A stretch of DNA of 64,000 bases from Spisula solida (GCA_947247005.1 OX365955.1:46107822-46171821); one strand, 5' to 3'; positions 1-12,850 are shown, numbered from the stretch's first letter. Made by a program: numbers and translations. Notes: a model not told the origin generated them from the sequence alone.

Positions 1-576
1 CCCAATAAGTCATACAGTGATTAGGTTTATTATGCTGTAAGTTATTGTACTATACAAATCAAGGTTAAAAACAGTTTTATGAATCACTTTCTATACAGTA
101 ATTGGTTCTCTGTGAATTTCTTCAATATGATTTAAAATTTTTATGAGGCTTATAATGTTGGCTGTTGCATTTTAATATAAACTCATTAATTGTTGTTATA
201 ATAACATCCAAACAGGATATGTGTGCCTCATTAGATGTAAAATTGTCGGATATACTGAAGTGAATAGGATGGGTATTATAAGTATTCTGGAAAACTTTAT
301 AAAATTCTGTCTAGTTTATGTGACCTATTATAGTGTTCAAGATTCTTGGAAATTAATGATATCGGAAAGTTTAAACTTTCAAGATTTCAGAAAATGTGTA
401 ACATGTGTGATTATATGGCTGTTGACTGGATAGTGGTGAATTATGTTAAATTCTAGGTGGAATATTTCATATTACAATTAATACATTAGTATTGAAGGCT
501 TATAATAATCATGCTTTCATTGAAATGTTTGTTGTGTATCAATTGCTTTGTATAGTCCAGTGAATTTGACATGACG
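1..576. other. No gene or repeat recognised
   Basis: AT-rich sequence without an ORF worth calling; the 70-codon frame at 221-433 has no recognisable motif. Confidence 0.5.
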
Positions 577-806
577 CTCGACCTTCTATTAGCATAATTT
601 AACAGCTGATATATTGTCTATATTTATAATCCCGGTTGTATGTTTTCATAAGCGGAAAGTATCACAAATAATTTAATAACAACACAAATCTAAATGACCG
701 ATTTTGCACAATTTGCTCGCGGAAATTTATATTATTCAATGCAAGCACCTTATAATATATTCATGCATAAAGGTCAGGATCATGTCAAATTCTCTGAGCT
801 TTACAT
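577..806. repeat. Dispersed repeat, copy 1
   Basis: CTCGACCTTCTATTAGCATA through AAAGGTCAGGATCATGT recurs at 39377-39610 in the same orientation with scattered changes. The 60-codon frame at 694-876 falls mostly inside it and is not retained in the other copy. Confidence 0.75.
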
Positions 807-840
807 GTTGGGCGGTCGGTTTGTTAGTGCACCAAACCTA

Positions 841-1079
841 GGTACTGTTTTATCAAAGCACTTACGGAAATCTTAAAGTTACGTTCAAATTTAAAATCTT
901 TATAATTCTTTAACAACTGCAAATTGGTGACAGGCATGGTTTGAAGGAGTTCATTGACTAAATCATTATTTGTATTGCAACTCCATATTACCACACTTTA
1001 TAATTGTAAACATGTTATAAAAAATTTAAATTTGAACGTAAGTTTACTATTTCCGTAAGTGCTTTGATAAAACAGTACC
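841..1079. mobile_element. 239-bp palindromic MITE
   Basis: The terminal inverted repeat GGTACTGTTTTATCAAAGCA, continuing CTTACGGAAAT, is mirrored at 1034-1079. Inner arms TTACGTTCAAATTTAAA and TTTAAATTTGAACGTAA also pair. The element overlaps the end of the 694-876 frame. Confidence 0.75.
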
Positions 1080-1100
1080 CAGATGTTCTCACATTGATAA

Positions 1101-1240
1101 TTTGAGGTCAAAGGTCAAGGTTAATTAAACCATGAACAAAATGCCCTACTTTTGAGGTTGAAGGTCAAGGTCAATTAAACCATGAACAAAATGCCCTACT
1201 TTTGAGGTCGAAGGTCAATTAAACCATGAACAAAATGCCC
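1101..1240. repeat. 50-bp tandem repeat, 2.8 units
   Basis: The unit TTTGAGGTCAAAGGTCAAGG then TTAATTAAACCATGAACAAA ATGCCCTAC repeats at 1101, 1151 and 1201. Fragments of the same AAGGTCAAGGTCA-type repeat continue to about 1700. Confidence 0.85.
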
Positions 1241-1921
1241 TGTCAGTTTCAGCACAATTTAGCTTCCTTAACCAACATGGGTCAGGCGGTTCATGTGATG
1301 TGACCTGTCCAGATTCCCTATTGATTTAGACATCATGGGTCTATCATGGTCATTACTACAACAGTACTGTTCAAAGTGAATGAACCTGGAAGTGTCGAAT
1401 AGGCATTCTAAAAGCTTGCAGTAATCATACCATAAGAGACTGATTTGGCATGTTGTCCTTGATCCTGATACCAGGTAGGGTCTACTCTATAGTTAGTCAT
1501 GGCTTGCAGATAAACACTATCCAGTTCAAGGTCAATCCGTCAAAGGTTAAGGTCAAAGTGACAGAGGACATGAATTGTCCAATCAGAATGCCTTTGCATG
1601 GTAGGGAGGACACAGTTATTAGTCATGACCAGAAGATGAGCTGTTGATTGTTATAATGTTCATCAGGTCAAAGGTCAAGGTCACTGAGTGACCTTAAACC
1701 CAAAGAGCTTTACAATGATACTTCTGAAGTGATTGCTTTGGGCCTAGCTTATAACAGCAAGCCGTCAAACTTGAATGGATGTTGGTTGTGTATATAATGA
1801 CCTTTCAATTATCCATCATACATTAATTGTAAAATGATTGATTTGCCTGTCTGGGATTATAGAGCATCAGTTTAACAAATAATTCTCCTCTTTTTCTTGC
1901 AATTTCACTGCATATAAACCA

Positions 1922-2093
1922 TATCACTGTACGAGTTATTGGGATACTATACAATTCAACTTGTATGACTTATTGTGATTGAAACATCTGGTGATTTCCC
2001 ATCACTGTACGACTTTTTGCAAGACTATACTATTCAATGTGTACTCATTATTGCGATAAACCGGAAGTTGCAGACTTGTTTATACACTGTGAA
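1922..2093. repeat. 170-bp dispersed repeat, copy 1 of 3
   Basis: ATCACTGTACGAGTTATTGG ... TTGCGATAAACCGGAAGTTG ... TTTATACACTGTG recurs at 22488-22653 and 44924-45050. Each copy is itself a diverged dimer of a CACTGTATGACTTATTG motif. Confidence 0.75.
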
Positions 2094-2390
2094 TTTGTGA
2101 GGTAATTGGTATTATCCTGAATTACATTGTGGATATATATGTCTTGAAAGCTATGATTACCACAATATTTGGGGCAATGATTGCTTCATGTTGTACCGCA
2201 CTGTTTGATCAATCTGACATCTTAATTAATTGTGTTTTAAGTTTTTTTTAAATTTTCATGTTTGTTGAGATTTTGAGATTTAAGAGTTTAGTAAAAGATT
2301 TAAGACTTCTAGTGTGTGTGGCTATAATAATCAGATGTTTGTATATAAGTAATGCAGTCAGGTCTAAAGAAATTCTTAATCCCGCATTCT

Positions 2391-2605
2391 GGGTTCAATA
2401 CTTGGGCCGTAGCAATCGTGATTAAATACCTATATCAATTGGCCCAAGCGATCTCAGGGTTCAATACTTGGGCCGTAGCAATCTTGGTTGAACACCTATA
2501 TCAACTGGGCCAAGCCATCTCAGGGTTCAATACTTGGGCCGTAGCAATCTTGGTTAAAACCTATATCAACTGGGCCAAGCCATCTCAGGGTTCAATACCT
2601 GGTAC
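2391..2605. repeat. 66-bp tandem repeat, about 3.3 units
   Basis: Units start at 2391, 2457, 2523 and 2588 with GGGTTCAATACTTGGGCCGT and include ATCAACTGGGCCAAGC. A length divisible by three keeps a 103-codon frame open (2352-2663); it is not a gene. Confidence 0.88.
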
Positions 2606-3227
2606 TAAGCAATCTAGGTTCAATACTTTTGCAACAGTTAACCAAACCGATTCATGTTTGTAAATATCACTTTATCCTGGGCGCACTATAACGCAGCACT
2701 CTGTATTATGTGATGCTGTTTAAACTAGGATTCAAGCTTTGTATAACTCAGTAAGAGTGGCAGATGCTCTCTCTGCAATATTTATAGGTATTTAATGTTC
2801 AAGCATATTGATGCACAGAGCTTCAATTTTGAAGATGTAACCTACTACACATGTTGGATCACAGTGTTTTCATTAATAAATTTGATGGAGTTTGGTTATG
2901 GAAGTTTGGGCAAAGATCCAAAGACAGTGATTTAGGCTGAACAAAAGTATTGATTTTCACTTCTCAGTTTTTGTGTGCAAAATGTTAATACTGGCCGGGT
3001 CAGCCTGTCATGGCCTTTTCCAGGAATTCATTATCAACCTGTTCTACTTTCTCTTTCACAAATAATTGACAACTTATCCTCAATTATCAAGGACATGACT
3101 GTTAATTAAAACTAATTAATTTAGTCTCGTTTAAAGTCGCATTTTCCTTGCTTATATAATATTGTCACCTTGGAAACGTCTCCTGTGAATAATGCTCACA
3201 CCTTTCAAGCTAACCCTAGTTATAGTT

Positions 3228-3328
3228 AGAACTTATTAAGTAAATTTTAATGATTAAAAAGGGCGGAGCGAGCGAGTGAAGCGAGTCCTTTTTAATCATT
3301 AAAATTTACTTAATATGTTCTAACTGGC
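3228..3328. repeat. Perfect-arm hairpin (about 42-bp stems)
   Basis: AGTTAGAACTTATTAAGTAA ATTTTAATGATTAAAAAG pairs with its inverse ending at 3328; the loop is GGCGGAGCGAGCGAGTGAAG. A second, weaker pair (TTAGAATATAAC / GTTATATTCTAA) follows at 3330-3455. It is probably a MITE. Confidence 0.8.
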
Positions 3329-3459
3329 TTAGAATATAACATAGCGCCAACGCATGATGTCAAGTCTGTGAAGAGAAAAATTTAATGATTAAATTTTCAT
3401 TTAGCCGCCAAAATTCGGTGTTTTCATTGGCTCATATTGTAGGTTATATTCTAAGGCAT

Positions 3460-5560
3460 TATAATGTTTATAAATATGGCCTATATGATATATCAATACA
3501 AGGGAATTGGAAAATGGAGAATCAGACTCAACTCTGTTCCATGTGTCTGTTGCATAATGGATATGATTATAGTTCTATAACAAATATTGTATACACACAA
3601 AAATAATGTACACTGGCCCAGGTTGCACTCAGTGTCTAGTTTGTTTGATTTTGTGAAAACTGATCAGATCTGTAAATATATAGAATTTAAGGATATTTAA
3701 TAGTTGCAACAACTAATTTCTTAGATTTCACATTTATAAGTGTCATGTCATAATTATTAAGTCCGGATTTTAAGGAGGAATTTGTTATAACTGATGGATA
3801 GATTAATATGCAGGATGTTACAAGTATATAAGATGTCTTACATTAATCCTATAAACTATTGACTTAGGGATGATAAAACCAACATATCGCCTTGACATAC
3901 TTCAGTTCTGCCTTCTTTCAATAAAAGGCAGTGAACATGTTAAGTTTCTGAGAATGTTTTTCACAGCATCGGATCATAGAAGGATCAATATTGGATAGGT
4001 TTTTGTTGGGAATACTGGACTTATGAGCTTGGAATAGTTCTACTGAGCAGTGAATAGAATCTCAGTGAGTGGATAAGTGCATACGGTGGCACCGATACTA
4101 TATATAGTGTTGATCATGACCTGTGTAACTGAGTGATTATGACCAGTGCAATTACAATCAGTGTATTATGTGAGTTTTGTGTGGAATTCTGAGTAAAGGA
4201 CTAATATTCTGACATTAAGGTCATAAGCTACAGTGGAAGTTCTTTTGGACAGAAGTTTGATTGGGTGTGATTATGAAAAGGTTAATTAAATCAAAGGTAA
4301 GACTATCCTGTATACATACATCCATATACATGTTTATTACAATCAAACTCTTAAAAAAATTATGGTTTATTCACCGTGCACTTATAGTATTTTAAAATTC
4401 ATGCATGGCAAACAGAAGAATTATCCAATTTTGTTTGTATTCAAAGCTCATACATGGGTTTCGGTTTATTGATCAGCTCAATAGATAAATATATATCAAT
4501 CAGAATGAAATAGAACACCTATGTATACAGTCAAACCTGTGTGTTAGTATATCGTCACCTGAATTAAGCAACTACTTGTCCTCAGCATGATGCAGCCATT
4601 AATTAAATCCCTTGGAGTCAGAAATTTTTATACTTCCAAAGTGTATTGTTTCTAAAATGGTGCTTGCATGATGACCCTCATGAATTCACAATATTATCAG
4701 ATTATTTATTGATGAATTTTTGCCTTAAATTGATAACAGTTACTATAAATATCAAATTTTTTTCATGTATCCAAAACTAACATATATTGTTAACTATAAT
4801 TACTTTGTTTGTTCGTTTTCTAGTATTATAGTGAAAATAAAACCTTGAAAATTATGAAGTTTTCAATTTGCAGTAATTGATCAGCTCTTTAAATAAGATG
4901 TGATATTTAATTTATGGACCAAATTGTAAATTGGCTCTGCCAAATATGTTATCCACTATAAATAAAGTTGTTACTTACTTACTTACTATATAAATATTGT
5001 AATAATTGTTGATACAATAATTATTGCTTACAGTATTGTAATGGAAAGGTAATATAACCAGTTTTATGTATGTAATCTACTTTCTCAGTTCTTCAATGGA
5101 CTTTCCAAAACTCATCCTTCAATTTATGGAGCTCTTCATCCATTTAGTGCAACAAGGTCGTATCTCACGATCGATATATGTTTACTTAAATGGTATACAG
5201 CCGTGTTGCGCTAAAGGGACGTCTTGTCATCTTAAATTCTGCTGTAATAAACAACCACTGGTTTAAAGCAGTCGTGTCTGATAATATGTTCGTTGACCAC
5301 AGGTTTAATAATAAGATTATAATTGTTTTCCATGACACCAGCAGTTATAATACCAGAGTAAATACAAATTTAAGTCTGTATAAGCTCTTGGGAATAAATT
5401 AACAGAAAAATACTTTATATAATGTCTTTATGTTGTTGTTGTTAATTTTTTGTCGAAGGATTCCTGGATTATGGCCCTTGAATTACCAAAACAAATTTCC
5501 AGGGAACAAATTATTTTTTATCCCGTCTTATAAACATAGTTGTACATATGCATGTTGGTA
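3460..5560. other. AT-rich stretch, no confident gene
   Basis: Only short frames of no recognisable family (5066-5402). The possible mini-exon at 4273 and a short TTAC microsatellite (4972-4986) are the only marked sites. Confidence 0.5.
4273..4296 (+). CDS. Possible short first coding exon (MKRLIKSK) for the ORP5/8-like gene
   Basis: An ATG at 4273 with an in-frame TGA shortly upstream gives eight codons, MKRLIKSK, then a donor GTAAGA at 4297 in phase 0. Splicing to 24741 would give ...KSKSESKL, which resembles the basic run before this point in vertebrate ORP8. A 20-kb intron is implied. The exon is tiny and could be chance. Confidence 0.2.
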
Positions 5561-5562
5561 TA

Positions 5563-5720
5563 CAGTCAGGACTCGATATAACGACATCCGATATTACTGA
5601 CATCATATTTGGGGACAAAAGTATTAAAACGCTCTTTGTATCAATTCAGTATACTGACATATTCGTTATAACGACATTTTTCTTGGAAACAAACAGCGTC
5701 GTTGAGTCTGGATCTGACTG
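5563..5720. mobile_element. 158-bp MITE, Tc1/mariner-pogo-like (TA target site)
   Basis: CAGTCAGGACTCGATATAAC at the left and the inverse GTTGAGTCTGGATCTGACTG at the right, flanked by TA on both sides (5561-5562, 5721-5722). Inner GTTATAACGAC-type arms also pair. The 65-codon frame across it is incidental. Confidence 0.7.
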
Positions 5721-7369
5721 TATATGTTGTCTGCAGATAATATGATAACTGGAATTTTAAGTCACTAGTTGCAAGATTCTTTGGCCTATGACATATTGTC
5801 TCTTATATTTAGCTTAATTAGTTGTTAATTAGAGGTTGTTTTAAACAAAAGGCTGCAGCTTTATATGGTGTAATCAGTTTCTGTGTTGAAAAAATATTAC
5901 AAAAAAGTAGGACTAAAATGGTTAGCTACATACTTAAAAGATTATAAAAGTTTCTTGCATTTGCAGTATGCCTTCTATACAATATCTCTATTGATTGGCC
6001 TGTCTGCATGATAATTTCATTCATAGTTCTTGTAAAATAACTCTGCAATGTTACAATTATAACTAGACTATTAATCAGGCATGAAAATAATAATGTCTAG
6101 CTGCAAATTCGATAAACTTGTGAGCTCTGATTTCTGATTTGCCTGGACAGTTTATGAGACTGATGTAATTGTATTATTTGTAGCATGTAATGATGTATAC
6201 ATTGATTGCAACTCACTTGTACAGTGTAGCAATACCACGTGACTTTTGGCTACAGTTACAAGAATAAATTTGTAAATATTGGAAAATAAAATATTTTATG
6301 GAAAGCAAATAATGTTCCCCTTATAGTGGGGTGACAATCAGCTCAAAAGTGGCTTATTTAAGGAGTAGGTGACAACTCAAGTAGAACAAGCAATGTTATA
6401 TACCAAAATGTTCGCCTATGTCTGTACTATATGGAACTGCCGGCATAAATTGTCAACGCGTGGTGCGGACACGGAAATCCAAGATGGCGTCCAAGATGGC
6501 CGCCATAATTTACACATACACTTAAAATTCTATGTTCTCATGCTTTTTTTTTATTTATGTATGTAGTCACAAATATTTGCTTGGATATTATTCATTTGAT
6601 AATGTACATCAAATGGACATACAAGACTGACCACTTTGAGGTCAAGGTCACGGTCAATTCAAGATCAAATTACGAAAAAAAGCTGAAAAAATGATGTTTC
6701 CTCACTTGTTTTCTTGTTTTAACATATGATTTATATTCAAGTTGGTATTAAAAGTGATAAAAGTGTTGGTAAGCACATATTCTCTTATTATTAGTTGAAT
6801 TTTCAGTTCAAAATATTTAAACTTTGTCAAAACTGACATTATTATGCATGTACATGTTGGGCGAGATGGCATTCCTAGATTGCTGATTCCCTATTTAAAA
6901 TTTTAGTATTCAACTACTGACAGTATTATTTCTAATGGTATGATTAAATGTTTGTCTAAACATTATTAACTTTGTATTGTACTCCAAATGGACTTGAAAA
7001 ATGACCACTCAATGTCAAGGTCAATGTCATTTCAAGGTCAAACTACCAAAAATACCTGAAAATTTGATAATACGTCGCAAATTGTTATTATAAACGAATG
7101 CTGAACATTGTATTTTGTTTTAGATGTGATCGCAGGTATTCTAAGTGTAAATTATTTCATTAGAAGTGATATATTTTTACTGCAAATAGAAAATCTATTT
7201 AAGTTTTATGACGGAACATAAGCAATTGTACGTAATGTACAATATTGCAGCCGTGAATGGTTTTTCCTTGAACGTTGAATCTCTATATTTGACAGTATTA
7301 TTGTTAATGGTTTGATAACATTATTACATATTAAACAGTTATTATATATAATAATGCACCTATAAATAT

Positions 7370-7560
7370 TTTGCCCCAGGGTGGGGGAGTGGCAGGCATA
7401 CAGTGGACTTTAGACAGAAAACAATTCCCAACGGACAGGATTTTGACAGGCCCTTTGATTCCCGATCCCGGGAAATAGACTTTGGCTGGATTTTGGATTC
7501 TGGGATTGGGGAATTTAGACACAGCAAAAAGCAGACTTGCTGCAACCATTTAAAGATGAC
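7370..7560 (+). repeat. Dispersed GGGATCCCGGGAAAT-type repeat inside the foldback core
   Basis: GGGGGAGTGGCAGGCATACA, ATTTTGACAGGCCC and CCCGGGAAATAGACTTTGGC match the inverse of 17997-18235. Short opposing frames (7331-7726) arise here and are not genes. Confidence 0.65.
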
Positions 7561-7619
7561 AGGCCATTTAATATACCAAGCATCTCCTACTGTGGGAATT
7601 TCAACAAAACGTTTGGACA

Positions 7620-10600
7620 TGGTGAGTCACCTCTTGGGCCTAAGATGGCTGAACTATGTGATGGTTAGGTATCCCTTATGGCCGGATATGGCTGAATTAG
7701 TATTGGTAAGTAGGTTTACTACATAGGGTCTGGTATGGCTAAATTCAGTGGTTGCCTTTGTACCCCTTAAACTTTTAAATGGCCATAATTGGTGTTGGTC
7801 ATTACTCGAATAGGGCCAAGGATTGCTGCACTCGGTGTGGGGGGAGTACTCCGTATGGTACGGTATTGCTTTAATAAGTTAGGTGGGTACACAATAGGGC
7901 TTGGGATGGCTGAAATCTGTGAGGGTGGGAACTCAATAAGGCCTGGGATGGCTCAATCTGTGATGGTGAGCACACAATAGGGCTTGGGATGGCTGAAATC
8001 TGTGATGGTGGGTACCCAATAGGGCTTGGGATGGCTGAAATCTGTGATGGTGGGTACCCAATAGAGCTTGGGATGGCTGAAATCTGTGATGGTGGGTACC
8101 CAATAGGCTTGGGATGGCTGGAATCTGTGATGTGGGTACATAATAGGGCTTGGGGTGGCTGAAATCTGTGATGGTGGGTACCCAATAGGGCTTGGGATGA
8201 CTGGAATCTGTGATGTGGGTACATAATAGGGCTTGGGGTGGCTGAAATCTGTGATGGTGGGTACCCAATAGGCTTGCGATGGCAGAAATCTGTGAGGGTG
8301 GGTACTCAATAGGGCCTGAGATGGCTTAATATATGATGTCGGGTACCCAATAGGGCATGGGATGGGTGAAACCTGTGAGGATGGGTTTTCCATGGGCTTG
8401 GGATGGCTTAAATATGTGATGATGGGTACTCAATAGGGTTTGGGATGGCTGAGATCTGTGATTATGGGTACCCATTAGAGCTTGGGATGGCTGAAATATG
8501 TAAGGGTGGGTACTTGATAGGGCATGGGATTGCTTAATCTGTGATGGTGGGTACAAAATAGGGCTTGGGTTGGGTGAAATATCTGATGATGGGTACTCAA
8601 TAGGGCTTGGGATGGCCGAAATCTGTGATGATTGGTACCCAATAGAGCTTGGGATGGCTGAAATCTGTGAGGGTGGGTACTCAATAGGGCCTTAGATGGC
8701 TTAATCTGTGATAGTTGGTACCCAATAGGGACTGGTATGGCTAATATCTGTGATGGTGGGTACAAAATAGGGCTTGGGGTGGCTGAAATCTGTGATAGTT
8801 GGTACACTATAGGACATGAGATGGCTGAATTCTGTGAGGATGGGTACTCAATGGGCTTGGGATGGCTGAAATATGTGATGACAGGTACTCAATAGGGCTT
8901 GGATGACTGTACTCAGAGGTGGTGGGTACTCAATAGGGCTTGGGATGGCTGAAATATGTGATGATGGGTACTCAATAGGGCATTGGATGGCTGAAATCTG
9001 TGAGGGAGAGTACTCAATAGGGCCTTGGATGACTGTATTCAGAGGTACTGGGTACACAATAGGGCCTGGGATTGCTGAATTCTGTGAGGGAGAGTACTCA
9101 ATAGGGCCTTGGATGACTGCTCAGAGGTGGTGGGTACTCAATAGGGACTGGGATGGCTGAAATCTGTAATGGTGCATACTCAATAGGGCCTGTAATAGCT
9201 GGAATTCATGAGGGTGGGTACTCAATGGGGCCTTGGATGACTACTCAGAGGTGGTGGATACCCAATAGGCCTGGGATGACTGTAATCAGAGGTAGTGGGT
9301 ACCAAATGGGGCCTGGGATCGGCTGTTCTCTGTTGTGATGGGTATCCAATAGGGCCTGGGATGGCTGTGCTCAGAGGTTGTGGGTACCAAATGAGGCATG
9401 GGTTGGCTGTTTTCTGTGGTATAGGGTATACAGTAGGGCCTGTGGTGGCTGTACTCAAGGTGGTGGGTACCAAATGGAACCTGTGATGGCTGTATTCTGT
9501 GGTTGTGGGTTTCCAATTGGGCCTAGGACGGCTGTATTGAGTGGTGGCGAGTACTCCTTAAGACCTGGTATGATGTAATTGGTGGTGATGGGTTCCCAAA
9601 TGGGCCTGGGATAGTTGAACTTTTGGAGGTGAGAACATTAATTGGCCTGGGATGGCTGTTCTATATGCAGTGTTAAATACCAAATAGGGCATTGAATGGT
9701 TGTTCTCAGTAGATGCGAGTATCCTCAAGCATAGTATGGCTATACACAGTGGTTGTGAGTAGGGCATAGGGCCTATGGTGGCTGTAATTGGTGGTGGTAA
9801 TTACCACATGGGATCTAATTATAGCTGTATTTAGTGGTTGCAACTAACCCATAGGGATTAGTGTGGCCATAATAAGTGGTGGTGAAATACCCAGTAGGGC
9901 CTAGGATGGCTGTATTGCACCTGGTATGGCTCTACTCAGTTGGTCCAAGTACCCCTTAGAACATAGTATGGCTGTAATCGTCGGTGGCAAGTACCACATA
10001 GGGTCAGGTGTGACTGTACTCAATGCTTATTGGTGGTGTTGATTGGGCCTTGGATGTCTGTACCCTTTTGTTGTGACTTGGGTGTAGCCCATAGGACCTG
10101 GTATGGCTGTAATTCATTGGTTAAGAGCACCCCTATTGGGCATGGAAAGTTGTAATTATTTTGGATGACTACCCCTTTGGGCCTTATACGACTGTGATTT
10201 GTACTAATGAGTAACCCATAGGGCCTTTACAGCTGTGCTCAGTGATTGTGAGTACCATATCGAGACTGATATGGTGGTGATTAACCAATATGGCCTTGGT
10301 TGGCTCTACTCTGTGGTTGTAAGTACCCCATTGGGCCTCAGGTATAGATATAGTGGCATTGAGAACTCGATAGGAATGGTTGTTATGGGCAGTTGTAAGA
10401 ACATGACATGTACTCCATTGGTTACAGAATGTACTTGTTGGTGGTTAGAACCCATTCTGGCCTGGTATGTGATGGTGATGATTTGGTTTGACTGTACTTT
10501 GTATATAGTACCCTTAGGACTTAGTATGACTTTAACACGTAGTAGTGAGTACCCATTATTGCACGGAATGGTTGTACTTGACAGTGTTATGTACCCCATA

Positions 10601-10640
10601 TGGTCTGGGATGCCACATATAGGAGTTCAGTATAAATTAT
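7620..10640. repeat. 42-bp minisatellite, decaying toward its right side
   Basis: The clearest units (7890-8900) read GGGCTTGGGATGGCTGAAAT followed by CTGTGATGGTGGGTACCCAA and TA. Later units drift in length and sequence, with GCTGTACTCAGAGG variants from 8900 and only GGGCCTGG...GGCTGT kernels beyond 9600. As 42 is a multiple of three, several frames on both strands stay open (HHRFQPSQALLG-type peptides). These are by-products and not genes. Confidence 0.9.
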
Positions 10641-11765
10641 TATTTTTAATGAAAGAACTCTGATCACATCAATGATCTACAACAAAATATAATGTTCACC
10701 AAATTTCATAATAAGACAAAATGCAATGAAAGATCAAATTTTCAGGTATTTTTGGTAGTTTGACCTTGAAATGACATTGACCTTGACCTTGAGTGGTCAT
10801 TTTTCAAGTGGATTTGGAGTACAATACAAAGTTAATAATGTTTAGACAAACATTTCATCATACCATTAGAAATAATAGTGTCAATAGTTGAATACTAAAA
10901 TTTTAAATAGGGAAGCAGCAATCTAAGAATGCCATCTCGTCCAACATGTACATGCATAATAATGTCAGTTTTGACAAAGTTTCAATATTTTGAACTGAAA
11001 ATTCAACTAATAATAAGAGAATATGTGCTTACCAACACTTTTATCACTTTTAATATCAACTTGAATATAAAACATCTGCTAAAACAAGAAAACAAGTGAG
11101 GAAACATCATTTTTTCAGCTTTTTTTTGTAATTTGACCTTGAAATGACCATGACCTTGACCTCAAAGTGGTCAGTCTTGTATGTCCATTTGATGTACATT
11201 ATCAAATGAATAATATCCAAGCAAATATTTGTGACTACATACATAAATAAAATAATTGCATGAGAACATAGAATTTTAAGTGTATGTGTAAATTATGGCG
11301 GCCATCTTGGACGCCATCTTGGATTTCCGTGTCCGCACCACACGTTGACAATTTATGCCGGCAGTTCCATATAGTACAGACATAGGCGAACATTTTGGTA
11401 TATAACATTGCTTGTTCTACTTGAGTTGTCACCTCACCCCAAAAAATCACCAATTGTCACCCCACTATTAGCGTGGCGTATATTTCATAGAAATCGATGA
11501 AGAAATGAAATATTTATGACTACATTTGTGTTACAATGTTTACAAATTTCTACTTGAAACTGTAGCCAAAAACCATGTGGTATTGCTACCCTGTTGTAGC
11601 TCAATTTTACATTCACATGCTTCATTATGATCCTATATCATGCAAGCCCTATTGATAGAGTTTAGGGACATTGCAAAAATTATTGTTAACTCGGGGTCAG
11701 TTTATACATGGTCGGTCGGTAGATCAAATCTAGTTTCTGATCAATGATTACGGTAAAGGATGGTT

Positions 11766-11919
11766 TGTCGGATTACAGGAATTTGAAGTTCTATCAATAA
11801 AATATAGCAGTGGGTTAATCACATTTTTCTACGATCATATATTGACCGTAGAGGGATTTGTGATGGACCGACTGCTATTTTATTGATAGAACAGTGGTTC
11901 CTGTGGTAGAATCGACCAA
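11766..11919. repeat. Palindromic repeat
   Basis: Arms GTTCTATCAATAAAATATAG (11788) and CTGCTATTTTATTGATAGAA (11872) pair. Outer GTCGGATTACAGGAA and TTCCTGTGGTAGAATCGAC extend the stem with a gap. Confidence 0.75.
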
Positions 11920-11935
11920 ACTTGATATACATACC

Positions 11936-12093
11936 GAATATCACTGCAGTGTGTTGATTCGTTGGGCCCTATACCTCGAGTCGCTTGTGTAATGCCGTAT
12001 CTCGTGAGACTGCTAGGTCGAGCGTGATGCGGTATGGTGCAAGCAACGAGAGATGATACAGCTTAATGGATCAACACAACTGCAGTGATATTC
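11936..12093. repeat. Palindromic repeat with GC-rich centre
   Basis: GAATATCACTGCAGTGTGTT and its inverse ending CTGCAGTGATATTC bound a 158-bp unit; the interior TCTCGTGAGACTGCTAGGTC is less AT-rich. It lies directly after the palindrome at 11766-11919. Confidence 0.72.
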
Positions 12094-12850
12094 CTTTTAT
12101 TATGTACCTACAAAAGCGAAAAAGCGCTTTTACGCGTGAAATGCGTTTAATGTGTATAACAATGACGTCATGAACGTCGGCATATTTTCAGCATATAACG
12201 CGACGTCCTTCATAAAAAGGTAAATGTTTAAGTCATGACATTGACGCTGGCATATGTTCGGCATATAACACATCAGACATGCATGATACAGATTTGGAAA
12301 ACCAGACATGTATGATACAAAAAATGTAATCTGTCGCGTTGTATTCCACTGTGCAATTTTGCCTGTATTCGTGACAATACAGTGTTTGGTATGTAATAAA
12401 TGTATATATGCAGGTTGGCCTTAAGAGTAGATTACACCTATTGATTATGATGATGGTTATTAAGGTCAATTTTAAGGATGACGCTATCGTGGACATTAAA
12501 CTGTTTCTATAGAATAACAACAGTTTGACCCTAATGATTCTCAAACTTGGTTACATCAATTATATGCAGGCTTGATGTAACCATATATATATAGAGATAA
12601 ATAAATGCTCTATTAACATTATTGTCATAATTATAATCACCTTCACAGTGGCCAAAAATGTGAAATTGCCAATTAGCTGCATGCACTGGAACAGACATTT
12701 TACAAACATTTCTTGTGACTTCATGTGCTGGGGACTTGTACATTAGCTGAGAGAAATTGCTGACGTGGACAGATGGGTGTAGTATGTATATATATACAAG
12801 TCAAATAGTTTTCTGCGGGCAGATGATTTAGTTGATTTGTTTAGGATGTG

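Larger units (their letters stand above)
6221..11594. mobile_element. 5.37-kb foldback (long inverted repeat) element with minisatellite core
   Basis: The ends are ACAGTGTAGCAATACC at the left and GGTATTGCTACCCTGT at the right, flanked by the 3-bp direct repeat TGT (6218-6220 and 11595-11597). Imperfect inverted arms run about 6221-7135 and 10660-11594. Between them lie a dispersed-repeat fragment (7370-7560) and a 42-bp minisatellite (about 7620-10640). The same termini bound the 431-bp element at 16629-17059, which has its own 3-bp duplication GAT. No transposase was seen, so it is non-autonomous. Superfamily is unassigned. Matching frames in both arms (6369-6566 and 11235-11453) follow from arm identity, not coding. 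Confidence 0.82.

Noticed and set aside
2352..2663. 103-codon ORF with repeated FNTWAVAI peptides
   Set aside because: It is a translation of a 66-bp tandem repeat.
6369..6566. 65-codon ORF conserved at 11235-11453 in inverted orientation
   Set aside because: The two are the arms of one foldback element; similarity reflects the inverted repeat, not protein constraint. The strings are short with no motif.
7870..9767. Long overlapping frames on both strands with HHRFQPSQALLG- and YSIGLGMAEICDDG-type repeated peptides
   Set aside because: They are translations of a 42-bp minisatellite; a unit length divisible by three keeps all frames open. Start sites and ends follow unit mutations, and no splice or promoter context exists.
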